From: Hyphomicrobium sp. MC1 | GTDB taxonomy: Bacteria; Pseudomonadota; Alphaproteobacteria; Rhizobiales; Hyphomicrobiaceae | Direction: 5' to 3' | DNA length: 64,000 nt | Assembly (NCBI RefSeq): GCF_000253295.1 | Contig: NC_015717.1 | Location: forward strand, 1,612,001 to 1,676,000 | In this document: in pieces, positions 43,534 to 52,921 of the stretch | Layout: each line of letters begins with the position of its first letter | Position numbering within the stretch: position 1 is the stretch's first letter | Notes under the pieces: generated by a model | Told to the model about the DNA's origin: nothing | The model's input: the letters and a program-made list of their open reading frames with translations, nothing else | The model's database searches: none | Made by a program: the position numbers and the translations under genes

Positions 43534-44589
43534 TTAGTTCCCGGCCGAAAGACGTTCGAGCTGGGGCAGCCCGCTTGCCGCTACCTGGGCGTCGCTTGTG
43601 ATCGAACCCGAGATCGTGGCGATGCTCGAGGATTTGCCGCGCAATCGCACCGGAACGACTGCGAACCCGCCTTGGCTGCGGACGAATACCGCTGCCTGTT
43701 CACCTATCCGGACAACAGCCGAAGCCGGAACGTTCACGGCTCCCGTGACGGTTGAGCGTTGAATAGCTACCGAAACAATCTGGCCGGCGAAGAGGTGAGA
43801 GTTGGCCGGAATCGCCGCGAACATCACAGCCGAACGCGTGGTGCGATCGAGAGAGCCTCCTACGGAAACCACCCGGCCCTCGGGCCCGTTGGCTATCTGT
43901 ACGATATCACCGGGCTTCACGAGCGCGATGATGTCCACGGGCACTTGGACCTGCACCCACAACTCGTCGCTTGTATCGATGGTCGCGACTCCGGCCATCG
44001 CCTCGACTTTTTCACCAGGCATGACGAGCGTCTCGGCAACCGTACCGTCTGCTGGCGCAGGAATGGTGTACTGTCCGTTCTCGCGAGTGATTATTCCGTT
44101 CAGCGCCGTCGCGCGCCTATGCTGGTCAAGGACGGCGCGTACTTTCGCCACTTGTGCTTCGGCTTCATCCGCCAACGTTGGATTCTGGAAATTCTTGTCG
44201 GCGAGCGCGCGCCTTCGACGTGCGATAGCTTCGGCTGTTTGCAATTCGGCTTCAGATTGCGCGAGCTGGCTTTGGGCATCAAGTAGCTCACGACTGGAAA
44301 CCGTGATCAGTGGATCGCCCTTCCTCACGCGCTGACCCGGAAGCACGTGCACCTGTGTAGTCGTTCCCGCGAATGGCGCTGCCGCAACGAGACGGGAATT
44401 CAGAGGAGGAACGACGGTGCCTGGCAGAATAGCTATCGTCTCCCTGCTTGCCGGCTGGGCAGGCTCGACATGGATATTGAGATTTCGGATCTGCTCTTCG
44501 GTAATTCGGACGTCCTTTGCGTAGACGCTTACCGGCGATATAAGTGCAATAAATGCAAATATCTGGGAGAGGACTGTTCTTCGGTCCAT
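43534..44589 (-). CDS. Heavy-metal RND efflux periplasmic adaptor (CusB/CzcB-type)
   Basis: The product has 351 residues with a signal peptide (TVLSQIFAFIALISPVSVYA). It has the layout of CusB/CzcB-type fusion proteins: a lipoyl half (AAAPFAGTTTQVHVLPGQRV), a helical hairpin (SQLAQSEAELQTAEAIARRR), a second lipoyl half (TIPAPADGTVAETLVMPGE) and a beta-barrel. No N-terminal histidine- or methionine-rich metal site is apparent. It is the first gene of the minus-strand metal efflux operon, whose promoter lies in the 138-base region shared with the divergent response regulator. Confidence 0.9.
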   Translation of the reverse strand: MDRRTVLSQIFAFIALISPVSVYAKDVRITEEQIRNLNIHVEPAQPASRETIAILPGTVVPPLNSRLVAAAPFAGTTTQVHVLPGQRVRKGDPLITVSSRELLDAQSQLAQSEAELQTAEAIARRRRALADKNFQNPTLADEAEAQVAKVRAVLDQHRRATALNGIITRENGQYTIPAPADGTVAETLVMPGEKVEAMAGVATIDTSDELWVQVQVPVDIIALVKPGDIVQIANGPEGRVVSVGGSLDRTTRSAVMFAAIPANSHLFAGQIVSVAIQRSTVTGAVNVPASAVVRIGEQAAVFVRSQGGFAVVPVRLRGKSSSIATISGSITSDAQVAASGLPQLERLSAGN

Positions 44590-44658
44590 CGATGAATCCT
44601 TTCACGGCGATGCCGTGCGCGGAGACATGCGGTGCCGAGCTGAAAAGAAGCTGAATTG

Positions 44659-44704
44659 AACCTGCAGCAAACCTGACGACACTTTTTCAGGTTCGTTTCA
44701 GGCT
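44659..44704. promoter_or_regulatory. Ordered AACCTG repeats, candidate response-regulator operator
   Basis: AACCTG occurs at 44659-44664 and 44670-44675 (period 11). Its reverse complement follows as CAGGTT at 44688-44693 and CAGGCT at 44699-44704, again with period 11. Two head-to-tail pairs thus face each other across the space between the metal efflux operon and the two-component genes. Tandem half-sites one helical turn apart are the usual target of OmpR/PhoB-type regulators. Confidence 0.65.
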
Positions 44705-44727
44705 GACTGTGCTAATTTTTCTGCAAT

Positions 44728-45396
44728 GTGCAGGAGAAGCCCATTCGCATTTTGCTAGTCGAAGATGATGACGAGATCGCCGACCGCCTCGTGACAGGAC
44801 TTGGGCGATCGGGATTTACCGTCGAGCGCGCCGACAACGGCAGCGATGGCTACGCCATGGGGATCGAAGATGAGTATGCTGCGGCAATACTCGATCTCGG
44901 CCTTCCGCAGATGCAGGGTCTCGACGTTCTCAAGCGCTGGCGTGCGAGCGATTGCAAGATGCCTATCTTGATTCTCACGGCACGTGGGACATGGGCCGAG
45001 AAAGTCGACGGTCTTAACGCAGGGGCGGATGATTACATCACGAAGCCCTTCCACATCCCAGAGGTCGCGGCACGGCTCAAGGCGTTGGTCCGCCGGGCCT
45101 CGGGAATTGCAAGCCCGGTCATAGTCCATGGCGGCCTCTCGCTCGATACGGCTTCAAGCCGCGTCCTGCTCGATGGTGAACCTGTCGAATTGACAGCGAG
45201 CGAACTCAAGATGCTCACTTATTTCATGCACCGCATCGGCCGCGTCGTATCGCAGGCCGAGCTCATCGACCATCTCTATGCTCTGGAGGATACTCGGGAG
45301 TCGAACACCATCGAGGTATACGTCAGCCGCTTGAGGCGGAAGCTCGGTCCGAACGTCATTACGACGTTGCGCGGGCTTGGCTACCGGATGGATTGA
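44728..45396 (+). CDS. OmpR/PhoB-type response regulator
   Basis: The product has 222 residues. The receiver domain has acidic residues D13/D14, the phosphorylated D56 (AILDLGLP) and K106 (ITKPFH). The C-terminal winged helix begins after about residue 125 (LTASELKMLTYFMHRIGRVV ... YVSRLRRKLGP). Its start is GTG at 44728; no clear ribosome site is visible, so the transcript may be leaderless or the start slightly different. The histidine kinase gene follows after 6 bases. Divergence from a heavy-metal RND operon, with ordered repeats between, points to metal-responsive control, as with CusR/CzcR systems. Confidence 0.93.
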   Translation: MQEKPIRILLVEDDDEIADRLVTGLGRSGFTVERADNGSDGYAMGIEDEYAAAILDLGLPQMQGLDVLKRWRASDCKMPILILTARGTWAEKVDGLNAGADDYITKPFHIPEVAARLKALVRRASGIASPVIVHGGLSLDTASSRVLLDGEPVELTASELKMLTYFMHRIGRVVSQAELIDHLYALEDTRESNTIEVYVSRLRRKLGPNVITTLRGLGYRMD

Positions 45397-45402
45397 AACG
45401 GC

Positions 45403-46776
45403 ATGACCAGTTTGAAACGCCGGCTGATCGTTGCTGCGACGCTTTGGATTGCCATTGGCATGATTGCGGCGGGCTTCGTGCTCTCGGGCGTCTTCAAACG
45501 CCATGTGACCAATCAGGTTTATTTGGAAATCTATGAGCACCTCGACGAACTTGTCCATTTGACGGACTTCAAACTCACCGGGGCGCCACAACTCAAGCGC
45601 GGCCTAAGCGATGTTCGCTACGATATCCCGATGTCCGGTTACTATTGGGAAATCACGAAAGCAGGTGATGTTCTTGCAAGGTCTGCCTCTCTCAATGGCA
45701 AACAGCTTTTAATTCCAGCGAATGATGCGGCAGACCTTGGAACGCGGACCAGCGCTGTCGTGGGGCCGTCTGGAACTGTCCTTATTGCGGAAAGGGCTGT
45801 CTCAATATCGCCCGGCGCTCGTCCGATACGCTTTGTTGTCGGGACGGATCAGCGACATGTCGATGACGTCGTATCCCGATTTCGCGGCATCCTGTCGTGG
45901 TCGCTTGCGGTGTTTGGACTTTCGATGATCCTTGGCGCCGCGCTTCTGATCTTGTACGCAATGAAGCCGCTGGATGCATTACGAACGGCTCTTGCGAATG
46001 TGCGAACCGGTGCTGCCAAAAAGCTTGAGGGCACGTACCCTTTGGAAGTTCGCCCGCTGGTGGACGACCTCAATGCATTGCTCGTGTCAACCTCAGAGTT
46101 GATTAAGAGAGCCCGGACGCAAGCAGGTAACTTGGCGCACGGATTAAAGACGCCTCTCGCTGTTTTGGTGGATGAGGCTTATCGCATTGATGAACAAGGA
46201 CTGCCGCAATCGTCGGCGACAATCCTGTCCCAGTGCCGCAAGATGCAAACACAGATTGACTATCAGATCGCCCGCGCGCGCGCCGTCGCTTTGCGTTCGG
46301 TGCCAGGGACTGTAGCTGAAGTTCACAAGGCTGCAGAAGAAGTCGCTAGAGCCCTTGACCGATTGTACCGGGAGAGCGGCATAGAGATATCGAACGACGT
46401 TTCGAAGGGGTTATTGGTCTCCTGCGATCCGCAAGACCTGAACGAGATGTTGGCGAATATCGTCGATAACGCGTGCAAACATGCCAACTCGCATGTTCGC
46501 ATCTCCTGCGATGGGCGGCCTTCTGACAAAAGCTTTAGCTTGTGTGTCGAGGATGATGGAAAAGGGCTTCCGCCTGAGGCATTTGAGGTTGTTTTCGAAA
46601 TCGGTGAACGATGGGATTCCCGTGAGGCCGGTTCCGGACTTGGACTTTCCATCGTCCGCGATTTGGCAGAACTCTATGGCGGCAATATCAAGTTGCAGAA
46701 ATCAGGCATGGGCGGCCTTGGCGTTGTTCTGACGCTTCCAGCCGCGTTGCAAGTCGATGTCGCGCCCCTCACGTAG
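45403..46776 (+). CDS. Sensor histidine kinase (PhoQ-like H-box)
   Basis: The product has 457 residues with two membrane helices (about 8-28 and 162-185) around a periplasmic sensor of ~130 residues. A short HAMP-like linker, the H-box AGNLAHGLKTPLAVL with phosphorylated H246, and a HATPase domain (NIVDNACKHA, DDGKGLPPE, GSGLGLSIVRDLAELYGG) follow. The H-box sequence HGLKTPLAVL is of the PhoQ type rather than the common HELRTP. No cysteine- or histidine-rich metal site stands out in the sensor domain. It is co-transcribed with the response regulator. Confidence 0.92.
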   Translation: MTSLKRRLIVAATLWIAIGMIAAGFVLSGVFKRHVTNQVYLEIYEHLDELVHLTDFKLTGAPQLKRGLSDVRYDIPMSGYYWEITKAGDVLARSASLNGKQLLIPANDAADLGTRTSAVVGPSGTVLIAERAVSISPGARPIRFVVGTDQRHVDDVVSRFRGILSWSLAVFGLSMILGAALLILYAMKPLDALRTALANVRTGAAKKLEGTYPLEVRPLVDDLNALLVSTSELIKRARTQAGNLAHGLKTPLAVLVDEAYRIDEQGLPQSSATILSQCRKMQTQIDYQIARARAVALRSVPGTVAEVHKAAEEVARALDRLYRESGIEISNDVSKGLLVSCDPQDLNEMLANIVDNACKHANSHVRISCDGRPSDKSFSLCVEDDGKGLPPEAFEVVFEIGERWDSREAGSGLGLSIVRDLAELYGGNIKLQKSGMGGLGVVLTLPAALQVDVAPLT

Positions 46777-47087
46777 TTCTTTCTGGAAGGGACTTAGAAC
46801 GGTCGTCGGCGAAAACAGCTAGGCACAGTAACGTGTGTGGCGATCGCGATGTCTATCACGAGATTGCCATCTAAGGCGTCTAGTCAGCCGGATTTGCCGA
46901 ATGGAAAAAAAGTCAACGACCGACGTCCTTTCAATTCCAGTTCAGGTTTCTGAGCTGCGAGCATCGCCAGCCGTAATAGGCGCAATCGCTTCTGCACCGG
47001 AGTTTCAAAGTCGCTTTGGGTCTTTCGCGACTGTGGGAGCCGATCTTACTGTCCAATGTGGGACGCGACGCTCGGCGCTCGTGAGAT
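46777..47087. other. Convergent intergenic region
   Basis: These 311 bases lie between the histidine kinase and the convergent winged-helix/TPR gene. A plus-strand frame (46835-47272) extends through it but overlaps the next gene and has arginine-rich, unlike sequence. No terminator or repeat was seen. Confidence 0.5.
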
Positions 47088-48668
47088 TTAGATCTCTGGC
47101 AGCCCCGCAATGCGCAGGCCCTCTGAGAAGACGTCGACGTCTTGCTGGCGGCGAATGGATAACCAATCCTTTAAATTTGAAATGCGGAGCGATGGATCCA
47201 GCTCCCGAAGCTGAGCCATTGCCTGTTGGGCTTCGCCCACCCGTCCGGAAAGCGCTCTCGTCGCCGCGATGAGCCCGATCACCATAAGAAAACTCGGCAA
47301 GTTTCTGTAGGACAATTCCGCCCAGCGAGACGCTTCCTCAATACGTCCCGCAAAGAGATGCGCCATGCCGATTCCCGCCTGCATACGATAGAGTTCGGGA
47401 TCCAATGGACTGAGCCGCATGGCGCGCTCGAAATGCGCGATGGCGCTCTCGCTTTCACCGTGCCAGGTTCTCAGGAAGCCGCCGAGAAACCAAGCCGAGG
47501 CAAGATTGGGATTGAGAAAGACCGCGCGGTCGAGGAGGGCAATCCCAGCGTTCAGATCGCCTGCAAGATGGGCCAAGGCATGGGCGCCGCGTGTTATGGC
47601 GATAGCATCGTCGCGTCCCAATTCGACAGCCCGATGTGCTAGTCGCGTTCCCTCTGCAATTTCCGTATCGCGATCCGCACACCAACCATTGATCTTGCGC
47701 CAAAAATAGCACCAGCCCGCCATTGCATACGCGGCCGCATAATCGGGGTCGAGTTCAATGCTTTTTCCGAAGAGTGGAAGGGCCAGTTCAATTGATTCTC
47801 GCGTTCCGCGATGCACATGGGCAAGGCCGCGCAAATATAAATCGTAGGCATTGAGGCTGGCCGTCGGCTTGCGTTTCGCGCGTTCGATTTCAGCAAGTTC
47901 GACGTGCGGGCCGATTGCTCCGGCGACGCCGGCCGCGATGCGATCCTGAAGCTGGAATATATCGTCGAGCGTTCCTTCAAAACGCTCTGCCCAGAGTTGT
48001 GATCCGGTCGTTGCATCTATGAGCTGGCCGGTGATGCGAATGCGGTCGGCCGCCTTACGCATGCTGCCTTCAAGTACATAGCCAACGCCGAGTTCTCTCC
48101 CGATTTGCTTAACATCGAAAGCGCAGTCTCGATAAATGAAACTTGAGTTGCGAGCGATCACGAACAGCCAACGCACGCGCGACAGGGCCGTGATGATCTC
48201 TTCGACGACGCCGTCTGCGAAATACGCTTGTTCGGGGTCACCGCACAGACTTTGAAAGGGCAAAACGGCAATCGAAGGTTTGCCGAGATTAGAAAGTTCG
48301 GAGGGCGGAAAGCCGATCGGAAAATCCGCTGAAGCAGCTGTAGAGCCGTTCGGCGGCTTGGCTTCCCTTACATCGCCGATAAAGCGAAATCCCTTGCGCG
48401 GGATCGTCTTCACGAGCTGCTGAGCGCTTCCGGTATCGCCGATTGCCCTGCGGACGGCATTAATATGGCTGGTGAGCGTCGATTCCGAAACAATTCGCCC
48501 GGCCCAGACGGTATCGAGCAAGTCGTCCTTGCTCACGACGCGATCACGGTTGCGGAGAAGAAAAAGCAGGAGATCGAAGACTTGCGGGCCGAGGGCAATG
48601 GCTTGCGATGCCCGCGTCAATTCCCGCCGCTCCGGATCGAGCACGCAATCTCTGAAAAGAAAATGCAC
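47088..48668 (-). CDS. Winged-helix regulator with FlgO-like and TPR domains (CadC/adenylate-cyclase-associated type)
   Basis: The product has 526 residues. Residues ~1-95 form an OmpR/CadC-type winged helix (DCVLDPERRELTRASQAIAL ... SHINAVRRAIGD, then IPRKGFRFIGDV). A FlgO-like domain follows (SIAVLPFQSLCGDPEQAYFA ... ELGVGYVLEGSMRKA, then RFEGTLDDIFQLQDRIA), and the C-terminal half has several TPRs. Such proteins are common in rhizobia and act as transcription factors of unknown signal. No transmembrane helix is evident. GTG at 48668 is preferred, with GGAG eight bases ahead and a family-like start (MHFLFRDCVLDPERREL); GTG at 48692 would add 8 residues. Confidence 0.82.
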   Translation of the reverse strand: MHFLFRDCVLDPERRELTRASQAIALGPQVFDLLLFLLRNRDRVVSKDDLLDTVWAGRIVSESTLTSHINAVRRAIGDTGSAQQLVKTIPRKGFRFIGDVREAKPPNGSTAASADFPIGFPPSELSNLGKPSIAVLPFQSLCGDPEQAYFADGVVEEIITALSRVRWLFVIARNSSFIYRDCAFDVKQIGRELGVGYVLEGSMRKAADRIRITGQLIDATTGSQLWAERFEGTLDDIFQLQDRIAAGVAGAIGPHVELAEIERAKRKPTASLNAYDLYLRGLAHVHRGTRESIELALPLFGKSIELDPDYAAAYAMAGWCYFWRKINGWCADRDTEIAEGTRLAHRAVELGRDDAIAITRGAHALAHLAGDLNAGIALLDRAVFLNPNLASAWFLGGFLRTWHGESESAIAHFERAMRLSPLDPELYRMQAGIGMAHLFAGRIEEASRWAELSYRNLPSFLMVIGLIAATRALSGRVGEAQQAMAQLRELDPSLRISNLKDWLSIRRQQDVDVFSEGLRIAGLPEI

Positions 48669-48885
48669 GTAAGCGCTCCATCCAAGCCGCACAACGCGAA
48701 CTCCCGCACGCTCTGATACGCACGGTCTGCGAAAATGGGCGCATTGCCTTCAAAGTCGAGCTTGGACGGATTTTCAAGAGAAACTCAAGCCTTTTTCAAG
48801 GTGCCGGCAAAGTCGTCGTGGCCGCGTTCCGGCATTCTCCGCAAAGACAGCGACGGATGCGCTGCGCTTGATTTGGAGAGCCTTT

Positions 48886-49638
48886 ATGAAAATCGTGGTC
48901 ATCGGCGGAAGTGGGCTCATCGGGACGAAGCTTATTCGTCATCTTCTGGAAAAAGGACACGAAACCATCGCGGCATCGCCCAACACAGGCGTTAATACCA
49001 TCACGCGAGAAGGACTTGCCGGGGCATTGTCTGGCGCACAAGTTGTCGTCGACGTCGCCAATTCGCCGTCGTTCGAAGACAAGGCTGTTCTTGAATTCTT
49101 TGAAACGTCGGGACGCAATCTTCTCGCCGCCGAGGCTGCGGCCGGAGTTGAGCATCACGTGGCGTTGTCGGTCGTCGGTGCTGACCGCCTTCCTGAAAGC
49201 GGTTATCTTCGCGCCAAAGTTGCACAGGAGGCGCTAATCAGGGCCTCCAAAATTCCGTTCACGATATTGCGGTCCACGCAATTCTTCGAATTCGTCGCTG
49301 CCATCGCCCAATCGGCGACTAAGGATAACGACGTTCATTTGTCGCCGGCGTTTCTGCAACCCATCGCCTCGGACGACGTGGCGCGGGCACTGGCTGATCT
49401 TACTGTCGGAAAGCCGGCGAACGGTATCGTCGAGGTGGCAGGGCCGGAAAAGGTCCCACTCGATGAAATCGGCCGTCTCTATCTCTCCGCGACGGGCGAT
49501 CGCCGGCGGGTGATTGCCGACGTCCATGCTCGTTATTTTGGAACCGAGCTCAACGACAAATCCTTGACGGCCGACGACAACGCGATCCTCGGACAGGTCC
49601 GCTTTGTGGATTGGTTGGCGCAGCGGTCTGCAGCATGA
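48886..49638 (+). CDS. NAD(P)-binding oxidoreductase (NmrA/SDR-like)
   Basis: The product has 250 residues with an N-terminal Rossmann motif (MKIVVIGGSGLIGTKLIRHL). The NmrA-like layout shows in VDVANSPSFED, HHVALSVVGADRLPESGYLRAK and ILRSTQFFEF. The canonical YxxxK of classical SDRs is replaced by a Y-L-R-A-K arrangement, as in atypical SDRs. The TTGGAGAG site precedes ATG at 48886; a frame opening at 48868 adds 6 residues. Its stop overlaps the next gene as ATGA (49635-49638). The substrate is unknown. Confidence 0.85.
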   Translation: MKIVVIGGSGLIGTKLIRHLLEKGHETIAASPNTGVNTITREGLAGALSGAQVVVDVANSPSFEDKAVLEFFETSGRNLLAAEAAAGVEHHVALSVVGADRLPESGYLRAKVAQEALIRASKIPFTILRSTQFFEFVAAIAQSATKDNDVHLSPAFLQPIASDDVARALADLTVGKPANGIVEVAGPEKVPLDEIGRLYLSATGDRRRVIADVHARYFGTELNDKSLTADDNAILGQVRFVDWLAQRSAA

Positions 49639-50138
49639 ACGTTATCCCTCCGTTGTTGTCTCCGTCTCATTCAACGCATAGAAATCAAATCGATATGCTG
49701 AAAATCCTTTCTCTTGCCGTTGCCGTCGCCCTCGGCGTTGTCGCGATAGCGAACGGCATCTTCATGCTTGTTGCGCCGGAGAATTGGTATTTCGCCGTGC
49801 CAGGCGTCACGACGACCGGGCCCTTCAACCAGCACTTCGTGCGGGACATCGGACTGATCTTCGTTTTCATCGGCGGCGCGTTTCTTCTCGGTGTTGCGCG
49901 AGCCGATCTCCGGATCGTCTTTTGGGCTGCGCCGTCACTCTGGCTCGCCGGGCACGCACTCTTTCACTTCTGGGAAGTTGCGGTTGGCATCTGCTCAGCT
50001 TCCGTCATTCCTAGGGACTTTCCTGCGGTGACCCTGCCGGCGGTCCTCGGCCTTTCAATCACCACCTGGGCGATGACCGAGAAGTGTTCGAAACGCGTCT
50101 TAGGAGCCAAAGGCGGTCAGGCGATCAGCAAACTCTAG
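49635..50138 (+). CDS. Hypothetical multi-span membrane protein
   Basis: The product has up to 167 residues and four hydrophobic helices (KILSLAVAVALGVVAIANGI; LIFVFIGGAFLLGVA; IVFWAAPSLWLAGHALFHF; LPAVLGLSITTWAMT). ATG at 49635 overlaps the upstream stop (ATGA), so the two genes are translationally coupled. ATG at 49695 (MLKILSLAV) would give a tidier N-terminus starting at the first helix. I do not recognise a named family. Confidence 0.7.
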   Translation: MNVIPPLLSPSHSTHRNQIDMLKILSLAVAVALGVVAIANGIFMLVAPENWYFAVPGVTTTGPFNQHFVRDIGLIFVFIGGAFLLGVARADLRIVFWAAPSLWLAGHALFHFWEVAVGICSASVIPRDFPAVTLPAVLGLSITTWAMTEKCSKRVLGAKGGQAISKL

Positions 50139-50355
50139 CGCGACGCGCTGAAGGTCTCGCGATTGAACGACTGCACGTGCCGTCATCCTGCTCCGCTATC
50201 GCCGAAACTGCTCCAGTGAAGCACGCTTCAAATCTACGAGAAGTTGCCGCGCAGCATGTACACGGCGCACGCGGATCTCGTGAACAGCGGACTTTTGTCT
50301 TTCATCATCGCCTGACATTTCACGAAAGACGTCACATTTCTTTCAGGAGACCAAC

Positions 50356-51273
50356 ATGAATCTGCACAATCCACTGCAACCCGGTAATCGGATTTCCGAA
50401 GAGCTTGTTCCCTCGCGTTACGCTGTGCGTGTCGGCGACATTGATGTGCTTGTCATCAGCGATGGAGTGCTCCCGCTACCGACGGCAATGTTGGGACCCA
50501 ACGTCGCGGCAGCAGACAGGGCTGACTGGCTGAAAGACATGTTCCTGCCGCCAGATGCTTTCGACTGGGCGCTGAACGCGGTTGTGGTCCGCAGCGGAGG
50601 AAGGACGATCCTCATCGACGCGGGTTTAGGATCCGATCCGGACTTGCACCTGCCTCGCGCAGGGCAACTGATCAAGCGACTGGAAGCCGCCGGCATCGAT
50701 CTTTCGACCGTGACCGATGTGGTACTGACCCACATGCACATGGACCACGTCGGGGGACTGCTTGTGGACGGAGTGAAGGACCGGCTGCGTCCTGACCTGC
50801 GGATCCATGTTGCTGCCGCCGAGGTTGCGTTCTGGAAGTCGCCTGATTTCTCTCGTACCGCGATGCCTCCGGGTTTTCCGGACGCGCTTCGGGTGGCTGC
50901 CCAACGGTTTGTGCAAGAGTACAGCGGTCAGCTACAGCAGTTCGATGAGGAGCAAGAGGTGGCGCCGGGAGTAATTATTTATCGCACTGGCGGCCACACT
51001 CCCGGACACAGCGTGGTTCGCTTGGCATCTGGCGGCGATCGGCTGATGTTTGCTGGCGACGCCATGTTCGCGGTTGGGTTCGAGCACCCAGACTGGCACA
51101 ACGGGTTCGAGCACGACCCAGAGGAAGCAGCCCGCGTCCGCATCCGTCTTCTGCGGGAGCTGGCAGAGACCGGCGCAATGCTGGTGGCCACTCATCTTCC
51201 CTTTCCGTCCGTTGGCCGGGTGGCGGTAGATGGTGATGCCTTTCGATGGGTACCGCTCTTCTGGGATTACTGA
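50356..51273 (+). CDS. Metallo-beta-lactamase-fold hydrolase
   Basis: The product has 305 residues with the zinc-binding HMHMDH motif (H126, H128, D130, H131), a later histidine in TGGHTPGHS and an aspartate in MFAGDAMF. The final histidine of the fold is in VATHLPFPS. Layout and length fit the broad MBL-fold group that includes lactonases and hydrolases of unknown substrate. CAGGAGA precedes the start at 50356. No signal peptide is evident. Confidence 0.87.
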   Translation: MNLHNPLQPGNRISEELVPSRYAVRVGDIDVLVISDGVLPLPTAMLGPNVAAADRADWLKDMFLPPDAFDWALNAVVVRSGGRTILIDAGLGSDPDLHLPRAGQLIKRLEAAGIDLSTVTDVVLTHMHMDHVGGLLVDGVKDRLRPDLRIHVAAAEVAFWKSPDFSRTAMPPGFPDALRVAAQRFVQEYSGQLQQFDEEQEVAPGVIIYRTGGHTPGHSVVRLASGGDRLMFAGDAMFAVGFEHPDWHNGFEHDPEEAARVRIRLLRELAETGAMLVATHLPFPSVGRVAVDGDAFRWVPLFWDY

Positions 51274-51420
51274 TGGCTTGTCAGGCTAGAGCCGAACGAG
51301 TCCGTGTTCATTAGATGAACTGGCTGATCGGTTGCGGTTCCCTCCGTGCAGCCGACCGACCTGGGAAGCAGCCGCCAGTCTGCTTCTTTCAGGCTGCGCG
51401 TGCCGCCGTGGCCGCCCTCT

Positions 51421-52866
51421 TTATCTCGTCTCTTCGGGCTGGCGATTGTAGATGTCGTCGGTGCGCTGAATATCGTCCTCGCCGAGGTACGATCCGATCT
51501 GCACCTCGATGATCTCGACGGGAACCTTGCCGGGGTTCTGCAGCCGGTGCCACTGCGTCGCGAAAATGTAGACGCTCTCGTTCTCGCGAACGAGCTGTTC
51601 CTTATCGCCGATCGAAACCTGCGCCGTGCCCTGCACCACGATCCAATGCTCGGAGCGATGATGATGCATTTGCATCGACAGCTTGCCGCCGGGCTTGACG
51701 TGCAACAGCTTGACCTGGAAGCGCGGTCCGATGTTCAGCGTCTCGAAGTAGCCCCACGGCCGATAGTTTCGCAGGTGCTGTTCCTGCTCCTTGCGGTTCG
51801 ACAGCTTCAGGCGCTGCACGACTTTCGAGACGTCCTGCGTGCGGGTCTTGTCGGCAACGAGCAGCGCATCCGGTGTGTTGACGATGATGAGATCGTTGAG
51901 CCCGATCGTCGACACGATCGACTTCTCTGAGTGGACATAGCAGCCGGATGTATCTTCCAGCACGGCTTCGCCCTTGATGAAGTTGCCCTTGTCATCGCGC
52001 GGCGCGATATCCCACAGCGACGACCATGAGCCGACGTCGTTCCAGCCGACATCCATCGGCAGGATCGCGGCCTTGTTCGTCTTCTCCATCACCGCGTAGT
52101 CGATCGAGATGTTCGGCGACGCCGCAAAGCTCGGCTTATCCAGCCGGAGGAAACCGAGGTCTTCGCTGGCGCCCGCAAGTGCTGCGCGCGCTGCGTCCAG
52201 AATGACCGGCTCGTAGCGTTCGATCTCGGCGAGGAACGTCTTGGCATTGAGCGCGAAGATGCCGCTGTTCCAGAAGTAGGAGCCGTCCGCCAGATAATCT
52301 TCGGCGGTGGCGCGGTCGGGCTTTTCGGCAAAGCTCGCAACCTCGAAAGCGTCGCCGTCAAATCCTGACAGCGCCGCGCCGCGCTTGATGTAGCCGTAGC
52401 CGGTGTGCGGCTCCGTCGGCGTGATGCCGAAGAGAACGAGCTTGCCCGTCTCGGCCACGGCGGCAGCCCGCCGGATGTTCTCTGCAAAGAGCGCCTCGTC
52501 GCCGATGACGTGATCGGACGGCATGACGGCGAGGATCGCATTTGGATCGTCACGCAGCGCGATCAGCGCCGCAACTGCAATCGCCGGCGCCGTATTGCGC
52601 GCGATCGGTTCAAGAATGATGGCCTTAGGCTCGATGCCGGCGCGGTCGACTTCCTCGCGCACGAGAAAGCGATGATCGTTATTGCACAGCAGGATCGGTG
52701 CTTCGAAACCGGCCTTCTGCGGCAGGCGCGCTAACGCCGAGCCGAGAAACGACGTGTTCTGACCATTGAAGAAACGAATGAATTGCTTCGGATACATCGA
52801 GCGCGACAGCGGCCAAAGCCGCGTACCCGAACCACCCGACAAGATCACTGGATAAATGGTGCTCAT
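51421..52866 (-). CDS. manC: Mannose-1-phosphate guanylyltransferase / mannose-6-phosphate isomerase
   Basis: This 481-residue bifunctional enzyme makes GDP-mannose for polysaccharide synthesis. The N-terminal nucleotidyltransferase shows VILSGGSGTRLWPLSRSMYP, FAEKPD and the lysine of YPKQFIRF. The C-terminal cupin isomerase has RPWGYFETLNIG, then KLSMQMHHHRSEHWIVVQG with the metal-binding histidines. No phosphomannomutase gene is in the window. It is the last gene of the minus-strand exopolysaccharide group, 55 bases after the FkbM gene, and implies a GDP-mannose-derived sugar in the product. Confidence 0.95.
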   Translation of the reverse strand: MSTIYPVILSGGSGTRLWPLSRSMYPKQFIRFFNGQNTSFLGSALARLPQKAGFEAPILLCNNDHRFLVREEVDRAGIEPKAIILEPIARNTAPAIAVAALIALRDDPNAILAVMPSDHVIGDEALFAENIRRAAAVAETGKLVLFGITPTEPHTGYGYIKRGAALSGFDGDAFEVASFAEKPDRATAEDYLADGSYFWNSGIFALNAKTFLAEIERYEPVILDAARAALAGASEDLGFLRLDKPSFAASPNISIDYAVMEKTNKAAILPMDVGWNDVGSWSSLWDIAPRDDKGNFIKGEAVLEDTSGCYVHSEKSIVSTIGLNDLIIVNTPDALLVADKTRTQDVSKVVQRLKLSNRKEQEQHLRNYRPWGYFETLNIGPRFQVKLLHVKPGGKLSMQMHHHRSEHWIVVQGTAQVSIGDKEQLVRENESVYIFATQWHRLQNPGKVPVEIIEVQIGSYLGEDDIQRTDDIYNRQPEETR

Positions 52867-52921
52867 GAAATAATTCCTTCTCTCCGGCGAGCCGTGTCCA
52901 CATTAGAGTGCAGGATAGCTG

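Noticed and set aside
46835..47272. 145-codon plus-strand frame after the histidine kinase
   Set aside because: It runs into the convergent winged-helix/TPR gene, changes to arginine-rich sequence and has no ribosome site.
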